From positions 63,425,807-63,489,806 of the forward strand of contig NC_088204.1 of the NCBI RefSeq assembly GCF_037126465.1: a stretch of 64,000 nt of DNA, read 5' to 3'. Position 1 is the first letter of the stretch. Each line of letters opens with the position of its first letter. Source of the DNA: Ornithodoros turicata (Eukaryota > Arthropoda > Arachnida > Ixodida > Argasidae). Below are positions 11,191-21,597 of the stretch, piece by piece. The position numbers and the translations under genes were made by a program. A model generated the notes under the pieces. It saw only the letters and a program-made list of their open reading frames with translations, ran no database searches and was not told the DNA's origin.

Positions 11191-12294
11191 TTAAGTCATT
11201 TCAACATCTGCTATACATGTAACAGTCCTGGCTTTCTTGGTCTTCTTTCGCGAGGTACCCCCACTGTCGCCAGAGGATGCCTGACGGCCATGCTTCCCAC
11301 CGGCTGCACAGCCGCCGCCGACAGAGTCACTCACTACCCCGACTTCATCTGAACCCTCGATGGAGTAGAGCGACGTCGAAGAGCCATTTGAGGAGAGTGC
11401 TATCCGCTCATCGGTGACACCAGGGATTTCAGGAGGTATTTGCCGCTGAACTTGCCCACTTTCAGAGGCTGGCACTGCAGGAAGGACAGGCTCGTTTGCC
11501 GTTGCGGGTGTAGGGGCGCGAGAGACTGCGTCGACAGCGTCCGCCGTAACTACCATGTCCACTGCAAACACATCTTCAGAGACGGGTGCAGACGTAGGCG
11601 ATTGCGCAACCATCATGTCCTCGGTAGACACATCTTCAGAGAGACGTGCAGACACATCATCAGAGACACGAGCAGACACAGGCAGCCGCTCAACTACCAC
11701 GTCCTCCGCAGACACAACTTGAGAGACGGGTGCAGACATTGGCGCCGGCGCATTTCCCGAGAACTCGCCCAGTGCCGGGAACTCCGCCATACACTGCACA
11801 GGAGGCTGAGGTAGCTTCGACACCGCTGTGGGAGCTGATGGCACACCTCTCGAACCGGGATGTTCACCTTTAGCCGCTGAAGAGTACGACCGTCGCATGA
11901 CGCAATCAACAGTGGCATGACGCTGGCCGCACCGAAGACATGGAGCCTGGCAGCCGACAGTATAATGACCGAAAACGGCACATCTCTCACAACGAGGAAC
12001 CCTGCAGTCACTGCGGATGTGACCTTCAGAGCCACACCGCCCGCAGACTTTCTTAATCCCTTTGTAGTCAACCAAAGCCCGGTCAGTTCCAACAGTAAGA
12101 AAATTGGGTACCGGTTTTTTCATCTCAAACTTGACGATACGAGTGCCGTTGCGGATAGTAGGGCGGTCCTTATAAACGAGAAAGGAGAATGCCTTCACTG
12201 TACCGTAGGGCGCCAGTGCACGAATTAGAACTTCATCTGGGACGAATTCAGGAAGCCTTTTAACGGTTATTCTCGCAGTTGAAACAGGAACCAT
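11191..12294 (-). CDS. LINE ORF1 (zinc-knuckle nucleic-acid-binding protein)
   Basis: The frame of 367 residues begins with ATG at 12294. Residues about 10-75 look like a degenerate RRM-type domain. Next come three tandem zinc knuckles at about residues 84-133, starting CGRCGSEGH, CERCAVFGH and CLRCGQRH. A long Ser/Val/Ala-rich disordered tail with repeated VSEDV-type units follows, and then a basic end (RKKTKKAR). In Tx1/L1 elements ORF1 coats the element RNA and accompanies it to the target. The frame is intact. The true start could lie further upstream if the 5' end is truncated. Confidence 0.8.
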   Translation of the reverse strand: MVPVSTARITVKRLPEFVPDEVLIRALAPYGTVKAFSFLVYKDRPTIRNGTRIVKFEMKKPVPNFLTVGTDRALVDYKGIKKVCGRCGSEGHIRSDCRVPRCERCAVFGHYTVGCQAPCLRCGQRHATVDCVMRRSYSSAAKGEHPGSRGVPSAPTAVSKLPQPPVQCMAEFPALGEFSGNAPAPMSAPVSQVVSAEDVVVERLPVSARVSDDVSARLSEDVSTEDMMVAQSPTSAPVSEDVFAVDMVVTADAVDAVSRAPTPATANEPVLPAVPASESGQVQRQIPPEIPGVTDERIALSSNGSSTSLYSIEGSDEVGVVSDSVGGGCAAGGKHGRQASSGDSGGTSRKKTKKARTVTCIADVEMT

Positions 12295-12344
12295 ATGTGC
12301 TGTGGTATTTCTTTTGCGTCTGCATCTTTTTTTTTAAATTCTAT

Positions 12345-12485
12345 GTTAGCGCCGCGAAGCAACTGTGGCTATTAGCGGCGTACAGACGTGGACAGATGGA
12401 GAGTGGACAGCAGGAAGAAGTGGGAGACAGGAAGATTAGTATGCGTCCTGGGCCGGCTTCAGGGGGAACTGGGGAACAGGGGGAA
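12345..12485 (+). repeat. SINE-related repeat with cytosolic-type core
   Basis: The stretch starts with a gttagcgccgcgaagca-like head and ends with a tgcgtcctgggccggcttcaggggg core. The same head-core combination occurs inverted at 46580-46730. The core is shared, in reverse relation, with the tRNA-derived SINEs at 18388 and 41249. I cannot see clear target duplications. Confidence 0.55.
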
Positions 12486-13370
12486 CTTCTATAAATATAT
12501 TTTCAATTGTACTTTTGTGTATGGCTATCCTTTGCACGTCTATACTTGCATGTAAACTGTCTACCACACTGCTGTTGTACCGAAAAAAAATGAATGAAGT
12601 CGGCCCAGGCTGAAAAATGTGCGAGGGTAAGCGCGCACGCAGCCCTCCGGCCACAGATAAGTGCGCGCACAGCCCTACACCCGCGCACAGAAAAAACTCG
12701 CGAAAAAAGTCGGCGCAGACGCGACGGTAGCGCTGCCCTGGCGGCAATGTCGTCAAATGGACACCTAAGAAGACTACTCATGTGGGCTTTCAGAATATCA
12801 CAACCGTTTTGACTATTTACGATATCGGCGTAGCTGACTTCTAAGAGTGTGCGGTTCCACTGGCGGGTCAACAAAATGCCGCCGAGTTGGAGATTTTGTC
12901 CAACGGGACACGGGCGCTCTCAATGTTGCCAGATGGCTGTTGGCATAGTACAGGTGAAAAGGAATGTAATACTCTGAGCACAGCTATTCAGTGATGCACA
13001 GAGGGCACTGGCAGCTCCTGCGTGAAATTGTTTAATTGCCCCGCCATTTACCTGTGCAAGCGAGCACATGTGAAAGCGTCGGTAGACGATGAGTTCAACC
13101 TACGGAAAAGAGAACTCGCATAGTTGGCATACTGAATAACTGAACTCGCAACCGCGCATGGAAGAAGGGTTCGAAAGTTTTCTCTCGCTCGCGATTTCTC
13201 CTTTTGATAAAGGTGCTGCATCCGGCCGAGTAAAACTGATATCTCGTATTTGTTTTTATCATGCTGTACTAGAGGAAATGGATACACGATTGCTACAGAC
13301 AATATGCAATCTGAACGCTCACAATCAATGCCACTTAGACAACAGAAGGGCTGCGCACTCTTTCAGTGGA
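12486..13370. other. Unassigned intergenic DNA
   Basis: No gene is supported. The 12600-12730 part is GC-rich with repeated gcgcgcac motifs. Open frames on both strands here overlap each other and lack family features. Confidence 0.3.
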
Positions 13371-13378
13371 CGTCACGC

Positions 13379-13538
13379 CAGGGGCGGATCCAGGCCCTCG
13401 GTTTGGGAGAAGGCAATTCCTTTGTCGAAGCTCGTAGCGGGGGAGGGGAGAGAGGGAAATCAAATGTATAAACTGACGTTTTGGGGGGGGGGGGGGCGAT
13501 CGCCCAACCGCTCCCCCTACCCATTGGTTCCGCCACTG
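13379..13538. mobile_element. hAT-like MITE (160 bp)
   Basis: The left end is CAGGGGCGGATCCAGG and the right end, inverted, is CAGTGGCGGAACCAATGG. This matches the CAGNGGCGGA-type termini of hAT-derived MITEs. The flanks cgtcacgc (13371-13378) and cgtcacgt (13539-13546) form an 8-bp target duplication with one mismatch. The interior has a G tract near 13484-13497. There is no coding potential. Confidence 0.8.
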
Positions 13539-13546
13539 CGTCACGT

Positions 13547-13740
13547 ACCTGGCTCTACTGTCGCTATTGGCGATAGATAGATGTGACGTCAGAGCGAAGG
13601 AGAGAAAAGCTCCCCATTGAAAATGTATAGGAGCCGGTACAGGTGGCGTGACGTTATCGAAAGAGTGCTCAGGCCTTGCTATCTATGTGGAGTTGACCCG
13701 GCCCTACTATCAGTGTTTGCGATAGATAGATGTGATGTCT
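13547..13740. repeat. 154-bp satellite, about 1.3 units (copy A edge)
   Basis: The gcgaaggagagaaaagctcc block at 13594 and the cgatagatagatgtgacgtca block at 13570 and 13719 are the same as in the array at 24838-25460. Here the array is reduced to little more than one unit. It marks the high-similarity start of duplication copy A. Confidence 0.8.
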
Positions 13741-14498
13741 ACATACTCGTCTACAAATATCCCTCCGGTCGTGCGCGCACGGCACGTGTGACTCCCTTCT
13801 TGTTACGGCGTAAACGTTAAATTCAGTTTTCGCCGAAGACTCGGGTGCTCTGGTGATGCTCATCATAGCGACGGGCAGTGTGTTTATAATGACGCAGGGC
13901 ACTGTGTAACAGAATGAAAACTCGGCGCGATTCTACGACATCTGCGTAGAGGACGACTCAGATTTTCAATGCTTGCTTTGTACTAGGTTCGAGAGCCTTA
14001 TTACCGGACCCACCATCAAATCCCTTCCTTAAAAAGCGCATAAATGTAGGGTTCTTTCGTCATATCTGATATTGGTATAGTTTTCGCATATCAAAACTAT
14101 TATAACGTCGTGCACCGCCCATTGTGAGATCAATATCTGAATTAATTATAGAGAGATCAAGAAGCAAAATGTATTGTAGGAAGTAACAGTAACTCGTTAC
14201 TTTTCCAATGTAGCTTAGGAACTTCAACTTCATTTTCATTACCGGTACTTTGTTAGTAACTTAGTTATATTGTTTGCACAGTAACTTACCTGGTGACGAG
14301 TTCCTTTTATCGAGTAACTTCCCCATCTCTGAAGTATATATAATTAAATTCAGCCTTGGGAGGACTGCATGTTAAGGACTACGGAAAACATGTGAGAAGA
14401 CTCGAAGACCAAAAGGTAAAAACTTAAATTGTTTTGGGACTTTCCTCTCATTACATAGACTCGAGACAACACCGCGTCAAAGGTGGAATCGGACTCGT

Positions 14499-14508
14499 TT
14501 TATTTATT
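14499..14508 (-). promoter_or_regulatory. Polyadenylation signal of secreted-protein gene A
   Basis: Two overlapping AATAAA hexamers on the minus strand (14504-14499 and 14508-14503) lie about 70 bases past the stop codon. The spacing fits a short 3' untranslated region. The same signal is kept in copy B. Confidence 0.7.
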
Positions 14509-14574
14509 TGCAACATTAGAAGTGCTTGAAGGCCATCCTGTGTCCTTTTAACCTTTCATATGTCTAGTATAACT

Positions 14575-15794
14575 TCACTGAACAGCAATGGTGAAGCTAA
14601 CGTTTTCTTCATTCGTTGGGAATGGTTCTTGTGCGAATGCCTTCTTCAGGGCTTCTTTGAAAGGTCCTGTGACAGTGACCTTCTTGAGCACCTCGACCAG
14701 AGCCTCCTTGAGTGCATCGTCAAAGAGAACGGTCTCCTTCCTGCTGTCGCCGAACTCCACTGGCTTCTTCACGTACTGGTGCAGAGCCTGAACACGGACG
14801 TTCTTCAGTTCCGTTTTTCCGTCTGCAAAAGAACACGCCTATTAGAGTCTTCCCTCCCTAGTAAGTTTAATTAAACAGACATATTGCCTCCGACTAAAGG
14901 ATATATACTCGAAAACACATTCACATGGACAGTACTCGGCAGTCCACACACTCCACGAACACAATGTTGTTATCTGCGAGACACAGATAGAAGTGGCTGG
15001 ATTTGCACACTGATGCAACCGTTCAATATTTTCGTTTACACAATACCCCATATCGTATAAATACAGCGCGGCCTACACGCTGAATAGATAAGTTTCTGTT
15101 TATCTGAGGATGGGGTATATATATATAGGGACTGCCTGTCTAACAGGGGTATTAGTCAATTCTGGTCTATAGACAAGGAAACTCCACATTGCATTCGTAC
15201 ACGAGAGAGATAACATGTTTCGCCGTCGTATGAGGAGTGCATAAAGGTTTATACCCGAGGTTTTTCCGAGGAGTACTTGGAGCAAGCTATGTGCCGTGTC
15301 CACTTGGACGTCAAAGGTTTTCTCTGGCTGAGTAGCTTCAGCCTTGTACGTGACGCGAAGGCCGTTGAACGTCACGTGACACAGCAGGTCCTCGTTGCGT
15401 TGGAAACAAAGACCATAGGGAGTGACGAACTCGCTCAGTCCATCGACTTTTCCCTGGGTGAGCTTCACCTTCGTCCCTTTGGACTCATTTACCTTGAACT
15501 CGACATCGGGCAAAGAGAGAGGGTCCAGATTAAGAGCCTTCACCTCCTGTCGGAGGTTTTTCGCGAATGGCGTCTCTTGTGGAGCGACGGTCGCTGCAAG
15601 AGCACCTGCGGGACAACCATGCAGGGTTAAAATATGAAGCATATCCAATGCTTTTCGGAAAGGGGACCTCGCTGGCATTTCAGAAGCAGGAGTTGAATGT
15701 GTCCGGGTGGTTTTGAAACGTGATGTAATAATTAGAGATTGCGTGTCATTCACTTACCAGCAATACAAGTGGCGAAGATCAGTACGAGACGCAT
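14575..15794 (-). CDS. Secreted 211-residue protein, copy A (group-7 allergen/JHBP-like candidate)
   Basis: Three exons join in frame: 15794-15758, 15605-15255 and 14822-14575. Exon 1 is 37 bases and gives a MRLVLIFATCIAG signal peptide, then donor GTAAGTG. Exon 2 (351 bases) follows a CCCGCAG acceptor and ends at a GTATAA donor. Exon 3 follows a TTTTGCAG acceptor. Phases match (1 and 1) and give 211 residues. The mature part has an LPDVEFKV segment, a two-cysteine hairpin region (LCFQRNEDLLC), alternating beta-type segments and an amphipathic Ala/Lys-rich C-terminal helix. Size and layout resemble the mite group-7 allergen/JHBP-like lipid-binding fold. The family call is inference; the gene structure is seen directly. 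An extracellular, ligand-carrying or salivary role is plausible but unproven. Confidence 0.8.
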
Positions 15795-16936
15795 CTTCAC
15801 TCTTAGGGTTTGTCTCAGGGAGGAAATCTGTTTGAAGGAAAAGTTTGTCTTTTTGAAGTTCAAACTTGAGTTCAAATGAGTTCAAAGCACTTGATATTGT
15901 GAAACCGTGAGTTGTAGGCGGTCCCGTCAACTGGTGGTAATCTAGGGAGCATATAAAAGCTTTCTTATCAGTTGAGATGTAACCCTCGAAAAGTTCAGAA
16001 GGACACAAGCTCAAGTCACAGAACTGCAGCTGAGGGAGATGTCCATAGATGTTTAACGACGAGCTTTTTGCTGAACCGTCGCTATTACTCGTACTTTATA
16101 CATATGTATAGGTCTACTGTTATTTCCCATTACTGCCTGATACCCACGACTTTAGGACTTATGGGAGCGTGCATATTGAAACCATTCGTCTCAAGTCCTG
16201 TAAACGCGGTACTCTCGTATTTAAGATGGCATTTGCTCAGTGACTAGGGCCTGCACAGTCTTGAAAGCGGCAGAGGCCTAGGCGGAGGCACGAGTAATAT
16301 GTACGCGGGTTGCATCATCCGAAACCATAATTGCACGAAAAATGAATAGAGGTGTTCAAAATGTCTGGTCTGTAAAATAGGCTATCTCGACTTACCTTAG
16401 TAGCGTTCGAAGGGTTATGATGTGTCGCGATGTGTGCATCGTTTTTATAGGACACGCATCCTAAATCGGGACTCTTATCGCCGGGTTCCGGTCTTGGCTT
16501 GTACAATGCTATCAGGGTGCATGAGAGTGCAGGGATGGCGCAGTAGTGGATTCAAGAAAAAAAGAAAAAGAAAAATTCAGTACCTGTCAGGGGCTGAGCC
16601 GGATACCAGTACAATAGAAATCGGTGTCTTGAGTCGCTTATCAACCATGTTCGTTTCAAACATTTCTATTTCAGTCGACCGAAGCCATTATGTGGATGGA
16701 CGCGTGATAGTTTTGACCGGACGGATAGGCTACCGTACCCCGCCATCTTGATAAGTTCCTTCCGAGAAAAGTGTCTGGCATTGCTTGTATGGGGATGTCG
16801 TCAGAATGTGAAGGATGGCAACAGTAAAACGTATGGACCTCACAGTGATAGGCGCCATTATAATCATATATGCAATATAGTCACATATATGTTGTATATT
16901 TTTATTGTGAGCAAAATTTTTAAATTGACTTGCTAC
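15795..16936. other. 5' flank of gene A (duplicated, non-coding)
   Basis: This interval is conserved between the two duplication copies (27567-28712 in copy B), and its last part is also in copy C. It presumably includes the gene promoter. I find no convincing TATA box on the minus strand; the TATAAAAG at 15952-15959 points the other way. Open frames here are interrupted differently in each copy. Confidence 0.5.
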
Positions 16937-16938
16937 TA

Positions 16939-17641
16939 CGAGGGGTGTTCAAGTCAGACCGGGTCTTTTCAATCATTTGCGAGTTCTTGAATTTGCAGTA
17001 GCAGAGGAATTCTGACTCCGTATGTCCTCGTAGCGAAGGAAGAGAGGAGGCAATAAGCAGGCCTTCTGTATCTGTGTGGCTTCAGGTCCCAAGCAGCCTT
17101 TTGTGGATTGTACGCTCCAATATGTTGCCAACGCATGAGGTTAGAGCAATGGGACCGTAGGAGGACAGTTGGCATGGTAGTCTCCCCGGCTGTATGACAG
17201 GTATCACTCTAGCGTGTTTTCAATCAGATGGTATGCAGCCAGAGGTCCACACTTTGTTAAATAGTTGAAGGAGAGCATCGAGCTGGTCATCACCTAGGTT
17301 CTTGAGGGCCTGATTAGAGATCCCGTCTGGGCCAGCCGCGCTGCGCCGTTTTAAGCCTTGGATGGCGGACTTCAGTTCGGGTATTGTGAGGTCATCGTCC
17401 GCTGTGGAATTATGGGCTACAGAGCGTCTAGGAAAAAGGCATTGGTCACTGCAACTAGCTACACGAGGTAGATCAATGGCATAGAGTCTTCGGCTCTGTC
17501 CTTGGGCTCCTGGTTAGACGCTACCGATAACGTGATGAGTGGGTTCACAGGTTCGGGGAGGCCTTCAATAGCTCTCAGGGTATCCCAAGCCTTCGTTGTC
17601 GGAGTCCGGACATTGAGGTGCTCGCTGAACCGTCTTCATAG
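16939..17641 (-). mobile_element. I/Jockey-group LINE copy A, RT-side piece
   Basis: The minus-strand sequence matches 28715-29418 and encodes the start of a reverse transcriptase (an SAAGPDGVSN-type segment) in a broken frame. It begins at 16939 with a mariner-like end after TA. It is cut at 17641 by the LTR element and continues at 20245. Confidence 0.75.
17638..17641. repeat. 4-bp target duplication (atag) of LTR element
   Basis: The sequence atag occurs just before the LTR element and again at 20241-20244. The uninterrupted LINE in copies B and C has a single atag at this point. Confidence 0.8.
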
Positions 17642-17943
17642 TGCCACGAATCATCATCGCGAAACTTCCGGGGCAGGCACGAAACGGTACATCTCATCCC
17701 GGCGCATGCTGAAGAAGAAGCAAGAAGCTTCCAGACACATCGCCTGCTCTCTGGCAAACGCACGTGCTGTTTCTAGACTTTTGGGCGCGACGCTTAAATG
17801 CTTGTGCGCTCCAAGCTGGAGCATTCATTCTTTGGACTCAGTTGTGTTCAGAGAGCTATCACTCTTGTGTTTTGCTACTGAGTAGTCTAATAAACCGTTC
17901 GCTGTTTATTCGACGACTCGCCGACCCATTTCGCTTCGTGATA
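17642..17943 (+). repeat. 5' LTR, 302 bp
   Basis: It begins TGCCACGAATC and ends TTCGTGATA. A polyadenylation-type AATAAACC motif lies near 17890. It is 302 bases long, exactly the length of the second LTR once the two insertions there are removed. Roughly eight differences separate the two LTRs. Confidence 0.85.
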
Positions 17944-18328
17944 TTTCTGGTGGAGGTACGGGGCATTCCTTGTCCAACGGCCTGGAAGACCAACTGCGAC
18001 AAAGCAGAAGACAGCTTGGTCTGCCTGCAGAATTCGAGACGAGGTTCAGCAGGCAATCCAGACATCGTCAACCGCCAACCCCGACGCCGAAGTACCGAGA
18101 CCAACCTACGCCGCCGCTGTGAGACAGGTGCCACCCACTCGTCCGTCGTTCTACGGAAACCGTTGGACGCCTCCTCGGCCTGTCCAACCTACTCCGAGCG
18201 TCCCGCCACACTCTCAGCCGTTTCGCAAAACGGACGTTTGGCGGACTCCCGACTTCAGACCGCTCTGCTACCACTGCGGAGAGGCCAACCACGTCTATCG
18301 CTGGATGCCCCGTCTACGGAGGGGGCAA
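17944..18328 (+). pseudogene. gag remnant with degenerate zinc knuckle
   Basis: The internal region encodes a Pro/Arg-rich nucleocapsid-like stretch followed by a CYHCGEANH motif near 18267-18293. The last cysteine expected in a CCHC knuckle is replaced by tryptophan. The reading frame runs straight into the second LTR. It is a leftover of gag from which the rest has been deleted. Confidence 0.65.
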
Positions 18329-18387
18329 TGCCACGAATCATCATCGCGAAACTTCCAGGGCAGGCACGAAACGGTACATCTCTTCCC

Positions 18388-18641
18388 ACCAGCTCCCGTG
18401 GCTCAGTGGTTAGCGTGCTGGCCATGTCACGTCGTGACTGGGAGGTACCCGGGTTCGAATCCCGGTGCCTGCTGTGCTGTCTGGGGTTTTTCCTGGGTTT
18501 TCCTCAGACGCTTTCAGATATATGTCGGCACAGTTCCCTTAGAAGTCGGCCCAGGACGCACATTCCCCCAGGGCGTGAGTCGTGACGTTGCCCACATACG
18601 TGAGGCCGACAACGGCAAGCCCTATCACCACACCACCACCT
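18388..18641 (+). repeat. tRNA-derived SINE, full length (Ruka-like)
   Basis: The head has an A-box-like tggctcagtggttagcg and a B-box ggttcgaatcc at 18451-18461. A conserved core with gtcggcccaggacgcac follows, and then an ACC-rich tail (caccaccacc). It is flanked by a 12-bp duplication with one mismatch (18376-18387 and 18642-18653), so it retroposed into the LTR. Related copies are at 41249 and, truncated, at 23723. Such SINEs are known from ticks. Confidence 0.88.
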
Positions 18642-18750
18642 ACATCTCATCCCGGCGCATGCTGAAGAAGAAGCAAGAAGCTTCCAGGCACATCGCCTGC
18701 TCTCTGGCAAACGCACGTGCTGTTTCTAGACTTTTCGGCGCGACGCTTAA

Positions 18751-20086
18751 AGGACAACGGAAGCGAAATTTGTCCATTGCAAAAAAAGGTCCGAACAAGG
18801 TGTAAATATTACGTAGAATTATGGTGCCACTAGTATTTTGCGAGTACGCTGTACGGATGGGCATATTTTTGACGATTACGAGCGCGCTGGGCCGCCCAAC
18901 CGACACGATCGCCCAAGGAGAGCGCCCGCTGCCGCAAAGCATTGCGGGAAAAGCTGAGGAGCGCGTGACGTCAAATATCTCTCGCGCTCCATGTGCGGCT
19001 GCCCGGTGAACGGGATAAACACGGCGAATTCCGAATAACGCCTGAAGATGTTCGATTCGGAGATCTCGTGGAAGTCTTATGGCGATATGTCCTATGAGAG
19101 ATGGGTTCGTACCTATGCTTCTTCGTCTCCGTTTTTTCCTCGTAGCAGGAATCAGACGTACGCCGAAATGTCAAGTGGAGGTAAAGATTTGTGCCTTCCG
19201 TTTTCATGAAAATACAGAAGGGGCCGCTCCTTCTTTCAGCCTGATGTAATTCGTTGACAAGCCAATGCTAATGAGCACCTCTGGATTTGCTTTTAACCAT
19301 TCGTCAACAATATGTCTCGCACTGCTTGTCTTGTTTCACCTGTCTGTAAGGAGGCATAGACGAATTCGCGGCGAGAATAAGATTCCTGTCTTTCGGAAAC
19401 AATTGAAATATGACAGTCATCAAAAAGTCAGACATCGGCGGAATTTGAACTTCGCATCTCTCGATTGCCAGTCGAGCGCCAAAGGCCAATTCGGCCACGG
19501 AAACAACCACAGACAGGTACAGCGTGTTTGATCTGAAACATATCCTGGCCGAACGCAAGGTAAGACAACCAGCAATGTAAGCAGCAAGACTGTCACCCCT
19601 AGAGAGTATGAGATCACCTTCCGTCGGATGGATTTTGGGGGCCAGTCTCGGTAGTGTTGTCTTTGTAATAAACGTCAGTCGATGTTTGACGCTATGTTTC
19701 TGCTGTCTATCCGTGTGTGCAAGGAACATTATGTCCTCGCGTTGCTGAAAGGAAGTCGGCAACATGCTGTAGCACAGCCAGAAAGGACTTCACGAGCATA
19801 TACAATTTTTCTGGTCGCGAAAATCAACCTCCGATCGCAAAACAACCGCGAAATCAAAGTCAGGAGCTCCGACAGAAGAGACAACGTGCGTCACTTCCGT
19901 GGTCTGCTACGGCGGCGCGGCGACGCTCCCCAGGGGCTCAGAGCGCTATGCGGCCGAATTTTATATCGTGATTGTGGCGGCATTTCAACTAATATACGCA
20001 AATCTAAGTCAAATTCCGGATTGTTTTGGTACACATCGCAATATGAGGCAAACAGCTTTGCAGCTTATTTTCGCTTCCGTCGTCCT
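18751..20086. mobile_element. hAT-like non-autonomous DNA element (1336 bp)
   Basis: The ends are AGGACAACGGAAGCGAAA and, inverted, AGGACGACGGAAGCGAAA. An exact 8-bp target duplication acgcttaa lies at 18743-18750 and 20087-20094. Eight-base duplications are typical of hAT and P elements. No transposase is recognisable inside. A tRNA-like SINE head lies within it at 19429-19500. Confidence 0.82.
19429..19500 (-). repeat. tRNA-like SINE head inside the hAT-like element
   Basis: On the minus strand the sequence has a GTGGCCGAATTGG A box and a GTTCAAATTCC B box. A CTCGA/TCGAG stem encloses a seven-base loop. It resembles a serine-type tRNA but is imperfect, so I call it a SINE head and not a gene. 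Confidence 0.55.
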
Positions 20087-20244
20087 ACGCTTAAATGCTT
20101 GTGCGCTCCAAGCTGGAGCATTCATTCTTTGGACTCAGTTGTGTTCAGAGAGCTATCACTCTTGTGTTTTGTTACCAAGTAGTCTAATAAACCGTTCGCT
20201 GTTTATTCGACGACTCGCCGACCCATTTCGCTTCGTGACAATAG

Positions 20245-21597
20245 TCTCCATTGAGTCCGGCTTAGCTTCAAGGTATACCTTTTGTGAGCAGCGGAGACAC
20301 GCCTGTTAGCAACCCAGTCCACCTGAAGACCAGTTCTCAGGGCCTGTCGCTGGGCTCGACACTGCGCTGCACGGAGGTTGAGGTATCGGAGGCAGGGGCA
20401 GGCATACTGGCAGGGTAGGATACTGCTTTGGAGCTGTTCGCCAAGGATGTCTTTACACAGTCGAGCAAGGTATGTGCGGTAGTGGCGACCAGTCCCTCCG
20501 TGAATTTTACCCAGTTCGTGATATTTTTCATTTTCCTGATACCGTTACTTCGACACAGAGGCGAAAACAGAATAGGGAAATGATCTGAACCCCATGTGTC
20601 AGACTCGGCTTCCCACATTAGAGTGATATCGGGAGAAACCAGGGTCAAATCGATGGCGTTTAAGTGTTGCGGCGGACGCATGTAAGTGGGAGAGCCTGTG
20701 TTGAGCACCACGAGTTAGCTTTTCAGAGGTAATTAGCTGTGGAATTACCTCGTCTACACTTTCGTCGACCACCCCAAAGACTGAGGTCTACTAGAGGTCT
20801 TGGACAAGCAGGACATAGCGCTTTGAGAGATTCGACACTGGGTTCAGCATGACCCCACTGGTACACAGATATCACGGTGACTGAATTGGAGTCTGCCTTC
20901 AGTACGCACCCCACATATTAATCAGTTGACGAGCAAAGGTCAGAGAGGCCGATTTCAGCGTGAGCAATGGATCCTTTGACAAATAGGGGTGCCCGCGGTA
21001 TGCCGTCCGTATGTTGGCCCTTAGCGCTGTAGGAGACAAACGTTTGTATTTTGAAAGATGATTGGGTAAGGCTCTCTTGTGTCGCTAGCACGTCAAAGTC
21101 CATCTTCCGTAAGAGGAGTGAGATCGGCCTGTTTAAGAAACAGGCTTCTAGCATTCCATTGGAGGATGCGGGGGAGGAATACACTGTTGCTTCTACGTTC
21201 CGTCATAATTGTCTGCCGGTCGATGCACGGATGCTGGTGTTGTTAACGCCTGCTGCAAGGGAGAAGCAGGGGTGCTATCATGGCTTCAAGTTGTAGGGTA
21301 TATTGGATTTGTGCTAGAGCGGTACAATCAGGAAGGGCAGAAACGATAGCCTTCAGTGCAGCAAAGAGAAGCTGAACGATCACCATGGGCAGATCTGCAC
21401 CTTCTGGACGGTCTAACACTGCTAACACCTTACGGTAAGGTGACTGGGAGTGGGAGCGGGGGTCGCTATTCTTTTAATGAATTTGTTGCGGAGAGGCGTC
21501 CTTTCCCTTCTGGCGGTCTACGGGGGTTGTTCCGCCCAAATGATCTGCTATGGCTGCGCGTGAAGGCTCTTAGGAGAGAGTTGTACACCTGCATGTG
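20245..21597 (-). mobile_element. I/Jockey-group LINE copy A, endonuclease/ORF1-side piece
   Basis: This continues the LINE interrupted at 17641. On the minus strand it carries endonuclease segments in broken frames: a DFDVLATQESL box near 21090, a VISVYQWGH segment near 20880 and an SDHFPI box near 20575. The end of ORF1 follows near 21400-21590. Compared with copy B it lacks about 30 bases of the DFNASLSLW region near 20790. It stops where the Gypsy fragment starts. Confidence 0.75.

Larger units (their letters stand above)
6922..12294 (-). mobile_element. Nearly full-length Tx1/L1-group LINE
   Basis: Reading the minus strand, an ORF1 with three CCHC zinc knuckles is followed after 10 bases by an ORF2 with AP endonuclease, reverse transcriptase and a terminal cysteine-rich domain. 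The RT subdomains (a WRPITLLNCDYKFL segment, then a VIHPSQTxCVPxRSI segment) and the ORF1 zinc-knuckle arrangement fit the Tx1 clade of the L1 group. The copy carries one in-frame amber codon, one frameshift near the ORF2 end and an 810-bp MITE insertion. Otherwise it is open throughout, so it is relatively young but inactive. Confidence 0.85.
17642..20240 (+). mobile_element. Deleted Ty3/Gypsy-type LTR element, nested in LINE
   Basis: Two 302-bp LTRs flank only 385 bp of internal sequence. The second LTR (18329-20240) is split by a SINE (18388-18641) and by an hAT-like element (18751-20086). Its pieces are 59, 97 and 146 bases after removal of target duplications and sum to 302. The host LINE supplies a 4-bp duplication (atag). 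A purine run (ggagggggcaa) stands before the second LTR as polypurine tract. Most of gag and all of pol are lost, so the element is non-autonomous or deleted. Confidence 0.88.
13594..21597. repeat. Segmental duplication copy A
   Basis: From 13594 the sequence runs parallel to 25302 onward: satellite, 3' flank, three-exon gene, 5' flank and I/Jockey-group LINE. The match breaks only at the 17642-20240 insertion, then resumes at 20245 and ends near 21597, where a Gypsy fragment begins. By eye the two copies differ at a few percent of sites. Small indels exist; for example, copy B has extra bases near 26695. Confidence 0.9.

Noticed and set aside
15277..15637. Plus-strand open frames over exon 2 of gene A (and 27049-27409 in copy B)
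   Set aside because: They are shadows of the spliced minus-strand gene, which has a signal peptide, matching phases and splice sites.
15952..15959. TATAAAAG as a promoter of gene A
   Set aside because: It reads on the plus strand, opposite to the gene, and lies 160 bases from the start codon. Conservation in copy B follows from the duplication.
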